6,882 nucleotides of DNA from DATHWB01 sp046565785 (GTDB taxonomy: Bacteria > Actinomycetota > Acidimicrobiia > Spongiisociales > ZC4RG35): contig JBKHXZ010000214.1 in NCBI GenBank assembly GCA_046565785.1, forward strand, positions 1 through 6,882, read 5' to 3'. Positions 1 through 5,720 of the stretch are shown here, piece after piece. Position 1 is the first letter of the stretch, and every line of letters begins with the position of its first letter. The notes beneath the pieces are model-generated. The model was not told where the DNA came from. It searched no databases and saw nothing but the letters and a program-made list of their open reading frames with translations. Both the position numbers and the translations under genes were made by a program.

Positions 1-243
1 AACTTCACCGTGCTGGTCGTCGACGGGAACGGAACCGAGGTGGCCGGCGAGCAGGTCACACTCTCCTTCCTCGACGCCCAGCAGCGCAGGAGCAGCGTCA
101 GGGCTCGCACCGATGCAGCAGGGCGAGCCCGCATCGTCCAGACCCACGACATCGAACCGGTTGCGGTAGTGGTCGAGGCGGCGGGCGAGTCCACCGGAGA
201 ACTCCACCCCCACCCCGGCGCGATCGTGACCATCGAAACCTGA
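1..243 (+). CDS. 3' end of an unrecognised protein with a beta-sandwich-like C-terminus (partial)
   Basis: The frame is open from the first base of the window to a TGA at 241-243, giving the last 80 residues of a protein whose start lies upstream. The GTG at 10 could act as a start, but the reading continues smoothly upstream of it (NFTVLVVDG), so I treat this as a C-terminal fragment. The text alternates short hydrophobic strands with turns (VLVVDGNGTEVAG, VTLSFLDAQ, TDAAGRARI, VAVVVEAAGES). This resembles an Ig-like, transthyretin-like or carboxypeptidase-regulatory-like domain of the kind found on extracytoplasmic or adaptor proteins. No catalytic motif, membrane segment or sorting signal is visible. 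I do not recognise the family; the fold is inferred from residue pattern only. The neighbour downstream is gene debris and gives no functional hint. Confidence 0.6.
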   Translation, partial: NFTVLVVDGNGTEVAGEQVTLSFLDAQQRRSSVRARTDAAGRARIVQTHDIEPVAVVVEAAGESTGELHPHPGAIVTIET

Positions 244-390
244 GGAAAGACGACCCATCGAGTCCCGCCACCGGTATCTGAACGAATCGGCCGCCTCTCT
301 CCCCAACGTCGCTGGCGCCCCTGCTGGGATACAGCCGAGCCGCCATTGCCACCTGGCCCGGCGGATGGGGGCGGTCGCTCGGCATGACTG
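244..390. other. Intergenic stretch with a degraded repeat copy, no gene
   Basis: No convincing gene is seen between the end of the first gene and the Kelch remnant. From about 299 to 345 the text resembles the hairpin repeat at 1258-1294 (CCCCAA, then GTCGCTG and CGC, then GGGA), followed by a 15-base stretch (331-345) repeated exactly at 1122-1136. The remainder, 346-390, is GC-rich with no recognisable signal. Confidence 0.5.
331..345. repeat. 15-base direct repeat, copy 1
   Basis: The 15 bases here (starting ACAGCCGAG) recur exactly at 1122-1136. The preceding bases (299-330) resemble the stem-loop at 1258-1290 in degraded form. This suggests that one dispersed element left pieces on both sides of the Kelch/DUF222 debris. 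Confidence 0.6.
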
Positions 391-687
391 CTATCCGTCG
401 CCCAGGACCTGCCACGCGTCCTCGGAAGGGTCATAGACCGCTGCGTCCCCACTGGGGATGAAATTCGGATGTCCGCAGGTCTTGATCCCACCGAAGACGA
501 TGGCCACCTCGCCGGTCCAGGTCAGGCCGTGGTCACAGCGAGCACTGAGCGGGCTGTCGGCTATGACCGTCCAGGTGTCGCTTGCCGGGTCGTAGCGGGC
601 GCCAACGCCACTGGCCTCGCCGTTGCCGTAGGTGGCGTAACCGCCCCACAGGATCAACTCGTCCCCGGTCCAAACCCCGCCAAGGTC
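391..687 (-). pseudogene. Fragment of a Kelch-repeat (beta-propeller) protein
   Basis: Reading the minus strand from about 687 down to a TAG at 391-393 gives roughly 98 residues with two Kelch-like blades. The first reads VWTGDELILWGG, then GARYDPASDTW. The second reads LTWTGEVAIVFGG, then AAVYDPSEDAW. The hydrophobic-GG motif followed by a Y-D-P-x-x-x-x-W strand is the hallmark of galactose-oxidase/Kelch propellers, which normally have six or seven blades and here would be extracellular or periplasmic binding modules. Only about two blades remain. Upstream on the same strand the frame stays open to 864, but that portion is the antisense of a DUF222 gene and does not look like Kelch. The 5' part of the gene is therefore missing and no genuine start is visible. 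The C-terminus stops within a blade (WQVLGDG), so the 3' end may also be cut. I call it a relic. Confidence 0.65.
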
Positions 688-1090
688 GCTCAATCGAAAG
701 GCTTGCCTTGGGGTGTCGGGTTGGGCGCCGAAACCGAACTGGACCTGGCCTTCGATCTTCTCGTCCGTCTCCCCCAAGTGTTGGAAGCACTGTCGGCCGG
801 TCGGATCGACAAGAGAAAGGCCGGGGTCATCGTCACGGACACCACCCACCTGTCCGTCGCTCACGCCCGCACCGTCACCGACCGGATCCTCGAAGACGCC
901 GAAACGTTGACTACCGGCCAGCTACGAGCACGCATCCGCAAGACAGCCATCGAAACCGACCCCGACTCGGTCAGAGAACAACACAAGAAAGCAGTCACCG
1001 ACCGCCAGTTCGTCTCCTGGACCCAACCTGACGGCACCATCGCCGTCCAGGTCACCGGGATCGACCCGCTCCGAGGTCAGGAACTCCTCA

Positions 1091-1294
1091 TCTCTCCCAG
1101 CCCGAAGGGCGTTGGGGGGAGACAGCCGAGCCGCCAGGCGAGGCAGAGGGGGGCCTTCCGCGCAGCGGGCACACCCGTGGGCTCGCCCGCGACAGAGATT
1201 GTCCACGAGTTCGCTTCGCTCACGACCCCCCTCGAAGGTCCGCTACGCGTCCCTTCGGTCCCCCCAAAGTCGCTGCGCTCCTGGGGGGACAGAC
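1091..1294. repeat. Hairpin-rich modular repeat segment inside the DUF222/HNH remnant
   Basis: This segment codes for nothing sensible in either flanking frame and is built of GC-rich modules. Three loosely related units can be seen at 1209-1231, 1237-1265 and 1268-1288. The first two share a TCGCT or CCGCT core and end in CCCCCC; the third is a TCGCTGCGCTC core followed by GGGGGG. Perfect inverted pairs include an 8-bp stem GTCCCCCC/GGGGGGAC (1258-1265 with 1283-1290), a 6-bp stem CGAAGG/CCTTCG (1233-1238 with 1252-1257) and GCGGGC/GCCCGC (1165-1170 with 1185-1190). TGGGGGGA occurs near both ends (1113-1120 and 1282-1289). It looks like an accumulated intergenic-type repeat rather than an insertion sequence: no transposase and no clear target duplication. 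Confidence 0.55.
1122..1136. repeat. 15-base direct repeat, copy 2
   Basis: This is an exact copy of 331-345, placed just after a TTGGGGGGAG run inside the filler that interrupts the DUF222/HNH gene. The two copies flank the Kelch fragment and the DUF222 segment, a layout from which repeat-mediated rearrangement could arise. Confidence 0.6.
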
Positions 1295-1390
1295 ACCATC
1301 CGCCACACCACCGGCTGGCACTACACCATCCGAGCCGACCGCACCATCACCTGGCACTCCCCCCTCGGCACCACATACACCACCAACAAC

Positions 1391-1415
1391 CGCGACCCCT
1401 GACGATCAGGTCGCG
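1391..1415. terminator. Hairpin spanning two convergent stop codons
   Basis: CGCGA at 1391-1395 pairs with TCGCG at 1411-1415, and CCTGA at 1398-1402 pairs with TCAGG at 1406-1410, leaving a CGA loop and a 2-base bulge. The stem contains the stop codon of the plus-strand DUF222/HNH remnant and that of the minus-strand antiporter, which face each other across 3 bases. There is no T-tract on either side, so intrinsic termination is uncertain. A bidirectional terminator is the natural reading. Confidence 0.4.
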
Positions 1416-2548
1416 GCGCGGCCGGCGAAGCGGGCGATGATCGGGCCGAAGGTGGCCATGATCAGGATGTAGCCGGCGGCGACCGCCCCCAGGTTGCCGC
1501 CGACACCTGCGGACACACCGAGACCGGCGATGACGATGGAGAACTCGCCCCGAGCGATCAGCGCCGCGCCGGCTCGCCGGCGCCCGCGTGCCCCGATGCC
1601 GGCCCAACGCGCGGCCAGCCAGGCGGTGACGAGCTTGGTGGCCCCGGTCACCAAGGCCAGTGCGAGCACGATCCACGCCACTCCAGGAAGGTCGGTGGGG
1701 TCGATCGACAGGCCGAAGAAGACGAAGAACACCGCCGCGAACAGGTCGCGCAACGGTGTGAGGAGACCCCGAGCCCGGTGGGCTGCCTCGCCGGACACGC
1801 CGATACCAACCAGGAACGCCCCCACTGCGGCGGACACGTGGATCTGTTCGGCGGCTCCAGCCACCAACAGGGTGATACCCAGCACCGTGAGGAGGTTGAC
1901 CTCGTCGGACGAGGACAGCGCCGCCCGGCTCAGCCGGTCGCCATGCCGGGCGGCGACCAGGATGATGACGACGACCGCAGTGAGGGCGGCGGCGATGGAA
2001 CCGGTGGCCGCCCACACCGAGCCACCCACGCCGACCGCGCCCAAGATCGGCAACAACACCGCCATGGCCAGATCCTCGAACACCAGGATCGACAGCATCA
2101 CCGGGGTCTCCCGGTTGGCGGTCCATCCCAGGTCACCCAACAACTTGGCCACGACACCGGACGACGAGATGTAGGTGACTCCACCCAGATACAGGGAACC
2201 GAGCGCTCCCATGCCCAACACCAGACCCGCCAGGTACCCGGGGGTGAAGTTGAGGACGATGTCCAAGAACCCCGCACGGGTACTCGACTTCATCCCGTCG
2301 ATCAGCTCGTCGGCCGAGTACTCTAGTCCGAGCATGACCAGCAGAAGCACCACCCCGAACTCCGAACCGGTGGCGATGAACTCTTCGGAGGTGACCAGAG
2401 GGAACAATCCCCCGTTGCCGAATGCGAGGCCGCCCAGGAGATAGAGCGGGATCGGAGAGAGTCCGAAGCGGACCGCCACCCTCGCCAGGAGAGCGAGGGC
2501 GACGATGACCGCCCCGAGCTCCAGGAAGAGCAGTGCCGTATGGCTCAC
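1406..2548 (-). CDS. Cation/H+ antiporter of the CPA2 family, KhtU-like membrane subunit
   Basis: A 380-residue, strongly hydrophobic protein with about 11-13 membrane segments, expected in the cytoplasmic membrane, exchanging K+ (or Na+) for protons. Family marks: LYLLGGLAFGNGG (36-47) near the N-terminus, GVVLLLVMLGLEYS (65-78), the unwound-helix type segment GVTYISSSGVVAKLL (123-137), and LVFEDLAM (155-162). In the last of these, E158-D159 sits where CPA2 proteins carry the ion-binding acidic pair (DD or QD). PLRDLFAAVFFVFFGLS (265-281) and ARGEFSIVIAGLG (332-344) follow, both typical of KefB/NapA-like exchangers. Unlike KefB/KefC it has no fused C-terminal RCK domain; that role falls to the gene just upstream. 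The start is GTG at 2548, one base after the TGA of the regulatory gene and without a strong ribosome site, so translational coupling is likely. The exact ion cannot be read from sequence. Confidence 0.9.
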   Translation of the reverse strand: MSHTALLFLELGAVIVALALLARVAVRFGLSPIPLYLLGGLAFGNGGLFPLVTSEEFIATGSEFGVVLLLVMLGLEYSADELIDGMKSSTRAGFLDIVLNFTPGYLAGLVLGMGALGSLYLGGVTYISSSGVVAKLLGDLGWTANRETPVMLSILVFEDLAMAVLLPILGAVGVGGSVWAATGSIAAALTAVVVIILVAARHGDRLSRAALSSSDEVNLLTVLGITLLVAGAAEQIHVSAAVGAFLVGIGVSGEAAHRARGLLTPLRDLFAAVFFVFFGLSIDPTDLPGVAWIVLALALVTGATKLVTAWLAARWAGIGARGRRRAGAALIARGEFSIVIAGLGVSAGVGGNLGAVAAGYILIMATFGPIIARFAGRAAT

Positions 2549-2549
2549 G

Positions 2550-3035
2550 TCACCCGGCGGTCAGGATGTCGGTGACCGCCTCGATGCCCTTCGGCGTTCC
2601 GACCACGACCAGCGTGTCACCGTCTTCGATCCTGAAGGTGGGATCAGGAGCCGGAACTGGGGTGGTCCCGCGAATGACGGCGACCACCGACACGCCGGTA
2701 CGAGTGCGGATCCGAGCATCGCCGATGGTCTTGCCGGCGTAGGGAGTGCCAGGATCCACCGTAAGCCAGTCGATCGCCAAACCTTCGATGGACTGCTTCA
2801 GTTCCTGCAGGTTCTCCACAACGGTGGCCACACCCATCATTTCGCCGAAGGTGTGGGCTTCGTCCTCGTTCAGATCGAGGCTGAGCGCTACCGCGTCCGG
2901 CTCTTCGGCGCGACACACGAAGACTTCACGCCGACCACCGCGATGGTGGACGACGCCGATGCGTTCACCGTCCTCGGTCAGGAATTCGTACCGCACCCCG
3001 ACACCGGGGAGCTGGGTCTCAGAGATCTTCACCAT
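2550..3035 (-). CDS. Cation/H+ antiporter regulatory subunit, KhtT-like, with RCK_C (TrkA-C) domain
   Basis: A 161-residue soluble protein that gates the antiporter encoded immediately downstream. Residues 1-60 form the small N-terminal domain seen in KhtT-like subunits (ETQLPGVGVRYEF, then GERIGVVHHRGGRREVFV). About 84-160 is an RCK_C/TrkA-C domain, recognisable by LTVDPGTPYAGKTIGD, the TGVSVVAVIRG strand and IEDGDTLVVVGTPKGIEAV. In Bacillus KhtT this domain binds small effectors (cyclic di-AMP is reported), but ligand use here is unknown. The frame is open further upstream to 3071, but I choose ATG at 3035. It begins the conserved MVKISETQLPG text and is preceded by GAGGAG (3051-3046) at 10 bases. 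The regulator-then-antiporter order and one-base gap match the KhtT-KhtU arrangement. The N-terminal 173-residue alternative start is less likely. Confidence 0.88.
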   Translation of the reverse strand: MVKISETQLPGVGVRYEFLTEDGERIGVVHHRGGRREVFVCRAEEPDAVALSLDLNEDEAHTFGEMMGVATVVENLQELKQSIEGLAIDWLTVDPGTPYAGKTIGDARIRTRTGVSVVAVIRGTTPVPAPDPTFRIEDGDTLVVVGTPKGIEAVTDILTAG

Positions 3036-3133
3036 GGCAAGGCCGCTCCTCACACGACACGTTGGCGACATCCTCGCACGGTGACCGAAAATCGTGTCAT
3101 TCCAACCGCCCGGACGGCGATACTCGCCGCTTC
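3036..3133. promoter_or_regulatory. Divergent control region between the antiporter operon and the LysE-family gene
   Basis: These 98 bases must carry both promoters. For the plus strand, GATACT at 3119-3124 ends 9 bases before the ATG at 3134, a possible -10 for a nearly leaderless transcript. A weak TTGACA-like GTGTCA lies at 3094-3099, with a long 19-base spacer. No convincing minus-strand -35/-10 pair stands out. A small inverted pair GGCGA/TCGCC surrounds the TAC of the -10 candidate. Confidence 0.35.
3046..3051 (-). promoter_or_regulatory. Ribosome binding site that fixes the khtT-like start
   Basis: On the minus strand this is GAGGAG, 10 bases before ATG at 3035. It supports that start over upstream in-frame alternatives. 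Confidence 0.6.
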
Positions 3134-3748
3134 ATGTGGGACGTCGTCTGGAACGGAGCACTGGCCGGATACGGAATCGCCATCCCTTTCGGCGCCATCG
3201 CCATGCTCATCGTCACCACCTCGATGCGCTGCGGGTTCGCCTGCGGTGCGGCCGCCGGGGCGGGAGCCGCAACCGCCGATCTCGCGTATGCGATGACGGC
3301 GGCCGTCGCCGGGAGTCTGGCTGCCCAGGCGCTCGCGCCTTGGGAGGAGCCGATCCGGTGGGTGAGCGCCCTGGTTCTCATCGGGCTGGCAGCCAAAGGG
3401 TTGGTCGACGCCCGCCGACCCCCCGTCCCGGTCCAGACAGGCGCGCCGCTGCGACGAGGCGAACTGGGCCTGACCTACGGTCGGTTCCTCGGCCTCACCA
3501 TCATCAACCCGACCACCGTCATCTACTTCACGACCATCGTGTTGGGGGCCAACGTCGGCGGCGGCCTGACGCCGGCCGAGGCCGTGGTCTTCGCTGCCGC
3601 CGCATTCGTGGCGTCACTGTCCTGGCAGACCTTGCTGGCCGGTATCGGGGCGGGCGCGGGTCGGGTTCTCCCGACAGGCTTCCGCACTGTCACCGCCGTG
3701 GCCGGCAACCTATTCATTGTCGCCATCGCCCTCCGCATCGTGATCTGA
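3134..3748 (+). CDS. LysE/RhtB-family exporter
   Basis: A 204-residue membrane protein, the usual LysE length, with about six hydrophobic segments. Family marks are the proline-bearing first helix (GYGIAIPFGAIAMLIV, 12-27), the Gly/Ala-rich segment with an acidic residue GAGAATADLAYA (42-53, D49), and the strongly conserved Asn-Pro in LTIINPTTVIYFTTI (121-135, N125-P126). A final helix, AGNLFIVAIALRIVI, closes the protein. LysE-superfamily proteins export amino acids or related small solutes across the cytoplasmic membrane. The substrate cannot be told from sequence and no neighbour is an amino-acid gene. The frame extends upstream to 3062 (TTG), but that text is not membrane-like, so I choose ATG at 3134. 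The upstream ribosome site is weak. The gene ends 21 bases before the sensor kinase. Confidence 0.82.
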   Translation: MWDVVWNGALAGYGIAIPFGAIAMLIVTTSMRCGFACGAAAGAGAATADLAYAMTAAVAGSLAAQALAPWEEPIRWVSALVLIGLAAKGLVDARRPPVPVQTGAPLRRGELGLTYGRFLGLTIINPTTVIYFTTIVLGANVGGGLTPAEAVVFAAAAFVASLSWQTLLAGIGAGAGRVLPTGFRTVTAVAGNLFIVAIALRIVI

Positions 3749-3756
3749 CCGACCGG

Positions 3757-3762
3757 TAGTCT
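3757..3762 (+). promoter_or_regulatory. Possible -10 box for a leaderless sensor kinase transcript
   Basis: TAGTCT fits TANNNT and ends 7 bases before the GTG at 3770, which itself has no ribosome binding site. That is the spacing of leaderless actinobacterial genes, where transcription starts at the first base of the start codon. No good -35 is visible, as is common for such promoters. Confidence 0.45.
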
Positions 3763-3769
3763 CGGCTCG

Positions 3770-4990
3770 GTGGCAGATCTTCGGGATCTCGAGAGCAAAC
3801 ATCAGCTCGACGCCCTTCACCATCTGGCCGTCGAGCTGTCCGGTCTGCGTTCGGTCGATTCGGTGCTGGACGTCGCCCTCCGCCACTGCCTGGATCTGAC
3901 CGGTTCCCAGTTCGGCTTCATCGGCCTGGGCGGAATCCACCCCGAGGCGATGGAGATCGCCGCCATCCACGGCTTCCACCCTTCCCCCGACTTCTTCCAG
4001 CGCCATCGTCTCATCCCGCTCCGTCCCAACGTGTTCGCCAACGCCGGATTGGAGAACCGCCCGGTCCGCTCGGCCGACGCCACCGTGGATCCGGGCCGGG
4101 TGGGACAACCCGCCGGCCATCCGCAGGTCACCACCTTCCTCGGAGTTCCCTTGCGTTTGAACGACGAACCGATCGGCATGATCGGGGTCGCCAACCGGCC
4201 TGAGCCCTACACCGACGACCATGAACGCCTCCTGCTCACCTACGCCGGGCAGGTGGCGATCGTCATCGACAACGCCCAGTTGTACGAACGCCTCGAACGA
4301 GCCAACGAACAGCTCGAACGAACCGTGCAAGACCGAACGGCGGAACTGGCCCGGGTGCTGACCGAAACGGTGGACGCCCAGGAGTTGGAGCGGAACCGTA
4401 TCGCCCGCGACCTCCACGACGGGGTCAGTCAGTTGTTGATCGGGGCGATGTTGGAGTTGACCTCGGGACGCCGCCGTCTGGAACGCGGATCGGCCGAGGA
4501 GTCCCTCCCCTCGTTGGAGGCCGCCCAGGAGCTCCTCCGTCGGGTGGAGTCGGAGATCCGCCGGGTGGTACACGACCTGCATCCTCAGGCGCTCGAGGGT
4601 TTGGGGCTGGCTGCAGCTTCGCGTCGCCTGCTCGACGAGTACGCCGACCAGTCGGGCGTGGAGACTTCGATCACCATCGACGGCGACCTGACCACGCTCC
4701 CGGCGCGGTGCGAGGTCAGCGCCTACCGCATCCTGCAGGAGTCGATCCACAACGTGGCCAGCCACGCCAATGCCCGCCGGGTTTCGGTGACGCTGGGAGT
4801 TTCGGAGAACAGCCTGACAATGGAAGTCGCCGACGACGGACGTGGGTTCGACCCCGACGTCGCCGTCGCCAACGGTCACCTCGGCCTTCGCAGCATGCGT
4901 CAGCGCGCCGAGATGCTCCACGGCACCCTGGAGATCGATTCGGGTGCCGGTCGTGGCACCACCGTGCGGGCGCTCATTCCCATCCGATGA
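3770..4990 (+). CDS. GAF-domain sensor histidine kinase, NarL/DevS-like (HisKA_3)
   Basis: A 406-residue cytoplasmic kinase with no membrane segment. Order: a GAF domain (about 16-172; conserved HPQVTTFLGVPL at 117-128 and IGMIGVANRP at 135-144), a coiled linker (173-205, ERLERANEQLERTVQDRTAEL), a HisKA_3 dimerisation domain with the phospho-acceptor H216 in ERNRIARDLHDGVSQ, and a HATPase_c domain (about 313-406) with N box ILQESIHNVASHA (N328), G1 DDGRGF (355-360) and G2 GHLGLRSMRQRAEML. It autophosphorylates on H216 and should pass phosphate to the regulator that overlaps it by 4 bases. The GAF ligand is unknown. H117 falls where DevS/DosS-type GAF domains carry their heme-ligating histidine, but the ANRP signature is that of common non-heme GAF domains. 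GTG at 3770 is chosen because the coding text starts there and a -10-like box fits a leaderless start. All catalytic residues I can check are present. Confidence 0.92.
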   Translation: MADLRDLESKHQLDALHHLAVELSGLRSVDSVLDVALRHCLDLTGSQFGFIGLGGIHPEAMEIAAIHGFHPSPDFFQRHRLIPLRPNVFANAGLENRPVRSADATVDPGRVGQPAGHPQVTTFLGVPLRLNDEPIGMIGVANRPEPYTDDHERLLLTYAGQVAIVIDNAQLYERLERANEQLERTVQDRTAELARVLTETVDAQELERNRIARDLHDGVSQLLIGAMLELTSGRRRLERGSAEESLPSLEAAQELLRRVESEIRRVVHDLHPQALEGLGLAAASRRLLDEYADQSGVETSITIDGDLTTLPARCEVSAYRILQESIHNVASHANARRVSVTLGVSENSLTMEVADDGRGFDPDVAVANGHLGLRSMRQRAEMLHGTLEIDSGAGRGTTVRALIPIR

Positions 4991-5619
4991 TCCAGAGCTC
5001 GGTGCTGATCGTGGACGACCACCCGGTCGTCCGAACCGGGATCAAGAGCCTGCTGTCCAACTACGACCACCTGACCGTGGCCGGCGAAGCCGCTTCGGCG
5101 GCGGAGGCGGTATCCGAATACCGGCGGCTGCGGCCGGACGTGGTGTTGTTGGACATCCGCCTCGGGGACGGATCGGGACTCACCGTCCTCGACGAACTCC
5201 TCGACTTCGACCCCCACGCCAGGGTTCTCATGTTGAGCTCTTTCGACGACGAGGAGTACCTCACTCGCAGTATGCGAACCGGCGCGGCCGGCTATGTGCT
5301 GAAGGTGGACTCCGATGAGATGCTGGTCAACGCCATCGAGGCGGTGGCTGCGGGAGGTCGGGTTCTCGGGCCGCACATGGCGCAGTGGCTGGTGGAAAAG
5401 CTCGACCGGACGTCCGAGCCGGAATCCGACCGATTCGACGCGGTCGACCGGGAACTGCTGACGGCCCTGGCCGAGGGAGCCTCGAACTCCGAGATCGCCG
5501 CCCGGCTGTTCATCTCCGACTCGACCGTCAAGCGGCGCCTGCGTTCTGTCTTCGAACGTCTCGGCGTAAGCCGGCGTCCCGAAGCGGTCGCCGAAGCGGT
5601 CAGACGCGGCCTCATTTGA
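4987..5619 (+). CDS. NarL/FixJ-family response regulator
   Basis: A 210-residue two-domain transcription regulator. The receiver domain (about 4-120) has the acidic pair D10-D11 (VLIVDDHPVVRTG), phospho-acceptor D56 (DVVLLDIRLGDGSG), switch residue S84 (RVLMLSSFDD) and conserved K106 (GYVLK). The LuxR-type helix-turn-helix is at about 150-210 (LTALAEGASNSEIAARLF, then STVKRRLRSVFERLGV). It should be phosphorylated by the kinase upstream and bind DNA as a dimer. The start is ATG at 4987 inside an ATGA that overlaps the kinase stop, a tightly coupled pair. Reading frames that begin further upstream lie in the kinase gene and do not encode receiver text. Targets are unknown. The nearest candidate is the palindromic region just downstream, before the CoxM-like gene. 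Confidence 0.93.
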   Translation: MIQSSVLIVDDHPVVRTGIKSLLSNYDHLTVAGEAASAAEAVSEYRRLRPDVVLLDIRLGDGSGLTVLDELLDFDPHARVLMLSSFDDEEYLTRSMRTGAAGYVLKVDSDEMLVNAIEAVAAGGRVLGPHMAQWLVEKLDRTSEPESDRFDAVDRELLTALAEGASNSEIAARLFISDSTVKRRLRSVFERLGVSRRPEAVAEAVRRGLI

Positions 5620-5632
5620 ACCACCCCTACAG

Positions 5633-5663
5633 GATTGACCCGATCGGGTCACCAGATTGACCC
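5633..5663. promoter_or_regulatory. Perfect 16-bp palindrome with a 9-bp direct repeat (operator or terminator)
   Basis: TGACCCGATCGGGTCA (5636-5651) is fully self-complementary. The 9 bases GATTGACCC occur at 5633-5641 and again at 5655-5663, exactly 22 bases apart, about two helical turns. The half-site TGACCC is thus present three times: forward, inverted, forward. Sitting 17 bases past the regulator stop and about 80 bases before the CoxM-like gene, it could be an operator for that operon. It could also act as an RNA hairpin (6-bp stem, GATC loop), but no T-tract follows, which argues against a classical terminator. Confidence 0.5.
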
Positions 5664-5696
5664 TCTCCCCCGACCCCGTCCGGCCGTTTCGTCTCC

Positions 5697-5702
5697 TACG
5701 TT
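5697..5702 (+). promoter_or_regulatory. Possible -10 box for the CoxM-like operon
   Basis: TACGTT fits TANNNT and would start a transcript about 20-25 bases before the GTG at 5733, leaving room for the ribosome site at 5721-5726. No matching -35 is seen at 17 bases upstream, so this is tentative. Confidence 0.25.
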
Positions 5703-5720
5703 CAACACTGGAACCGGCCC

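Larger units (their letters stand above)
706..1402 (+). pseudogene. Broken DUF222/HNH endonuclease (13E12 repeat family) remnant
   Basis: Between about 706 and 1090 one frame encodes a DUF222-type helical segment: LDLAFDLLVRLPQVLEAL, SAGRIDKRKAGVI, then LTTGQLRARIRKTA and VTDRQFVSWTQPDGTIAVQ. A second piece in a different frame, about 1288-1402, reads GWHYTIRADRTITWHSPLG and TYTT. This matches the tail that follows the HNH nuclease motif in these proteins. Family members usually run about 400-500 residues, with DUF222 followed by the HNH domain. Here the first 80 or so residues, the end of DUF222 and the HNH core are missing, and about 200 bases of hairpin-rich filler (1091-1290) join the pieces across a frame change. 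The 5' edge abuts the antisense Kelch fragment. It is non-functional. Such genes are multicopy in many actinobacteria and are recombination-prone. The TGA is at 1400-1402. Confidence 0.75.

Noticed and set aside
391..864. A single 157-residue minus-strand Kelch protein starting at 864
   Set aside because: The first 60 or so residues are antisense to DUF222 coding text. Only the last 98 or so resemble Kelch, so the apparent start is accidental.
1098..1294. Insertion sequence or CRISPR array in the repeat-rich filler
   Set aside because: There is no transposase, no clear terminal inverted repeats with target duplication, and the modules vary in length and sequence, unlike CRISPR repeats with uniform spacers.
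469..1440. A single 323-residue plus-strand protein
   Set aside because: Only the part from about 706 to 1090 looks like protein (DUF222). The start is antisense to Kelch blades, the middle is repeat filler and the end is a low-complexity His/Pro/Arg shadow of the HNH tail that lies in another frame.
1494..2326. Long plus-strand open frames opposite the antiporter
   Set aside because: Low-complexity Pro/Arg/Thr-rich text, typical antisense shadows in high-GC DNA. The minus-strand frame has clear CPA2 motifs.
3710..4921. A 403-residue minus-strand frame opposite the sensor kinase
   Set aside because: It mirrors the kinase codons (the GC-rich antisense stays open). No known domain is visible, and the plus strand encodes a complete GAF-HisKA_3-HATPase protein.
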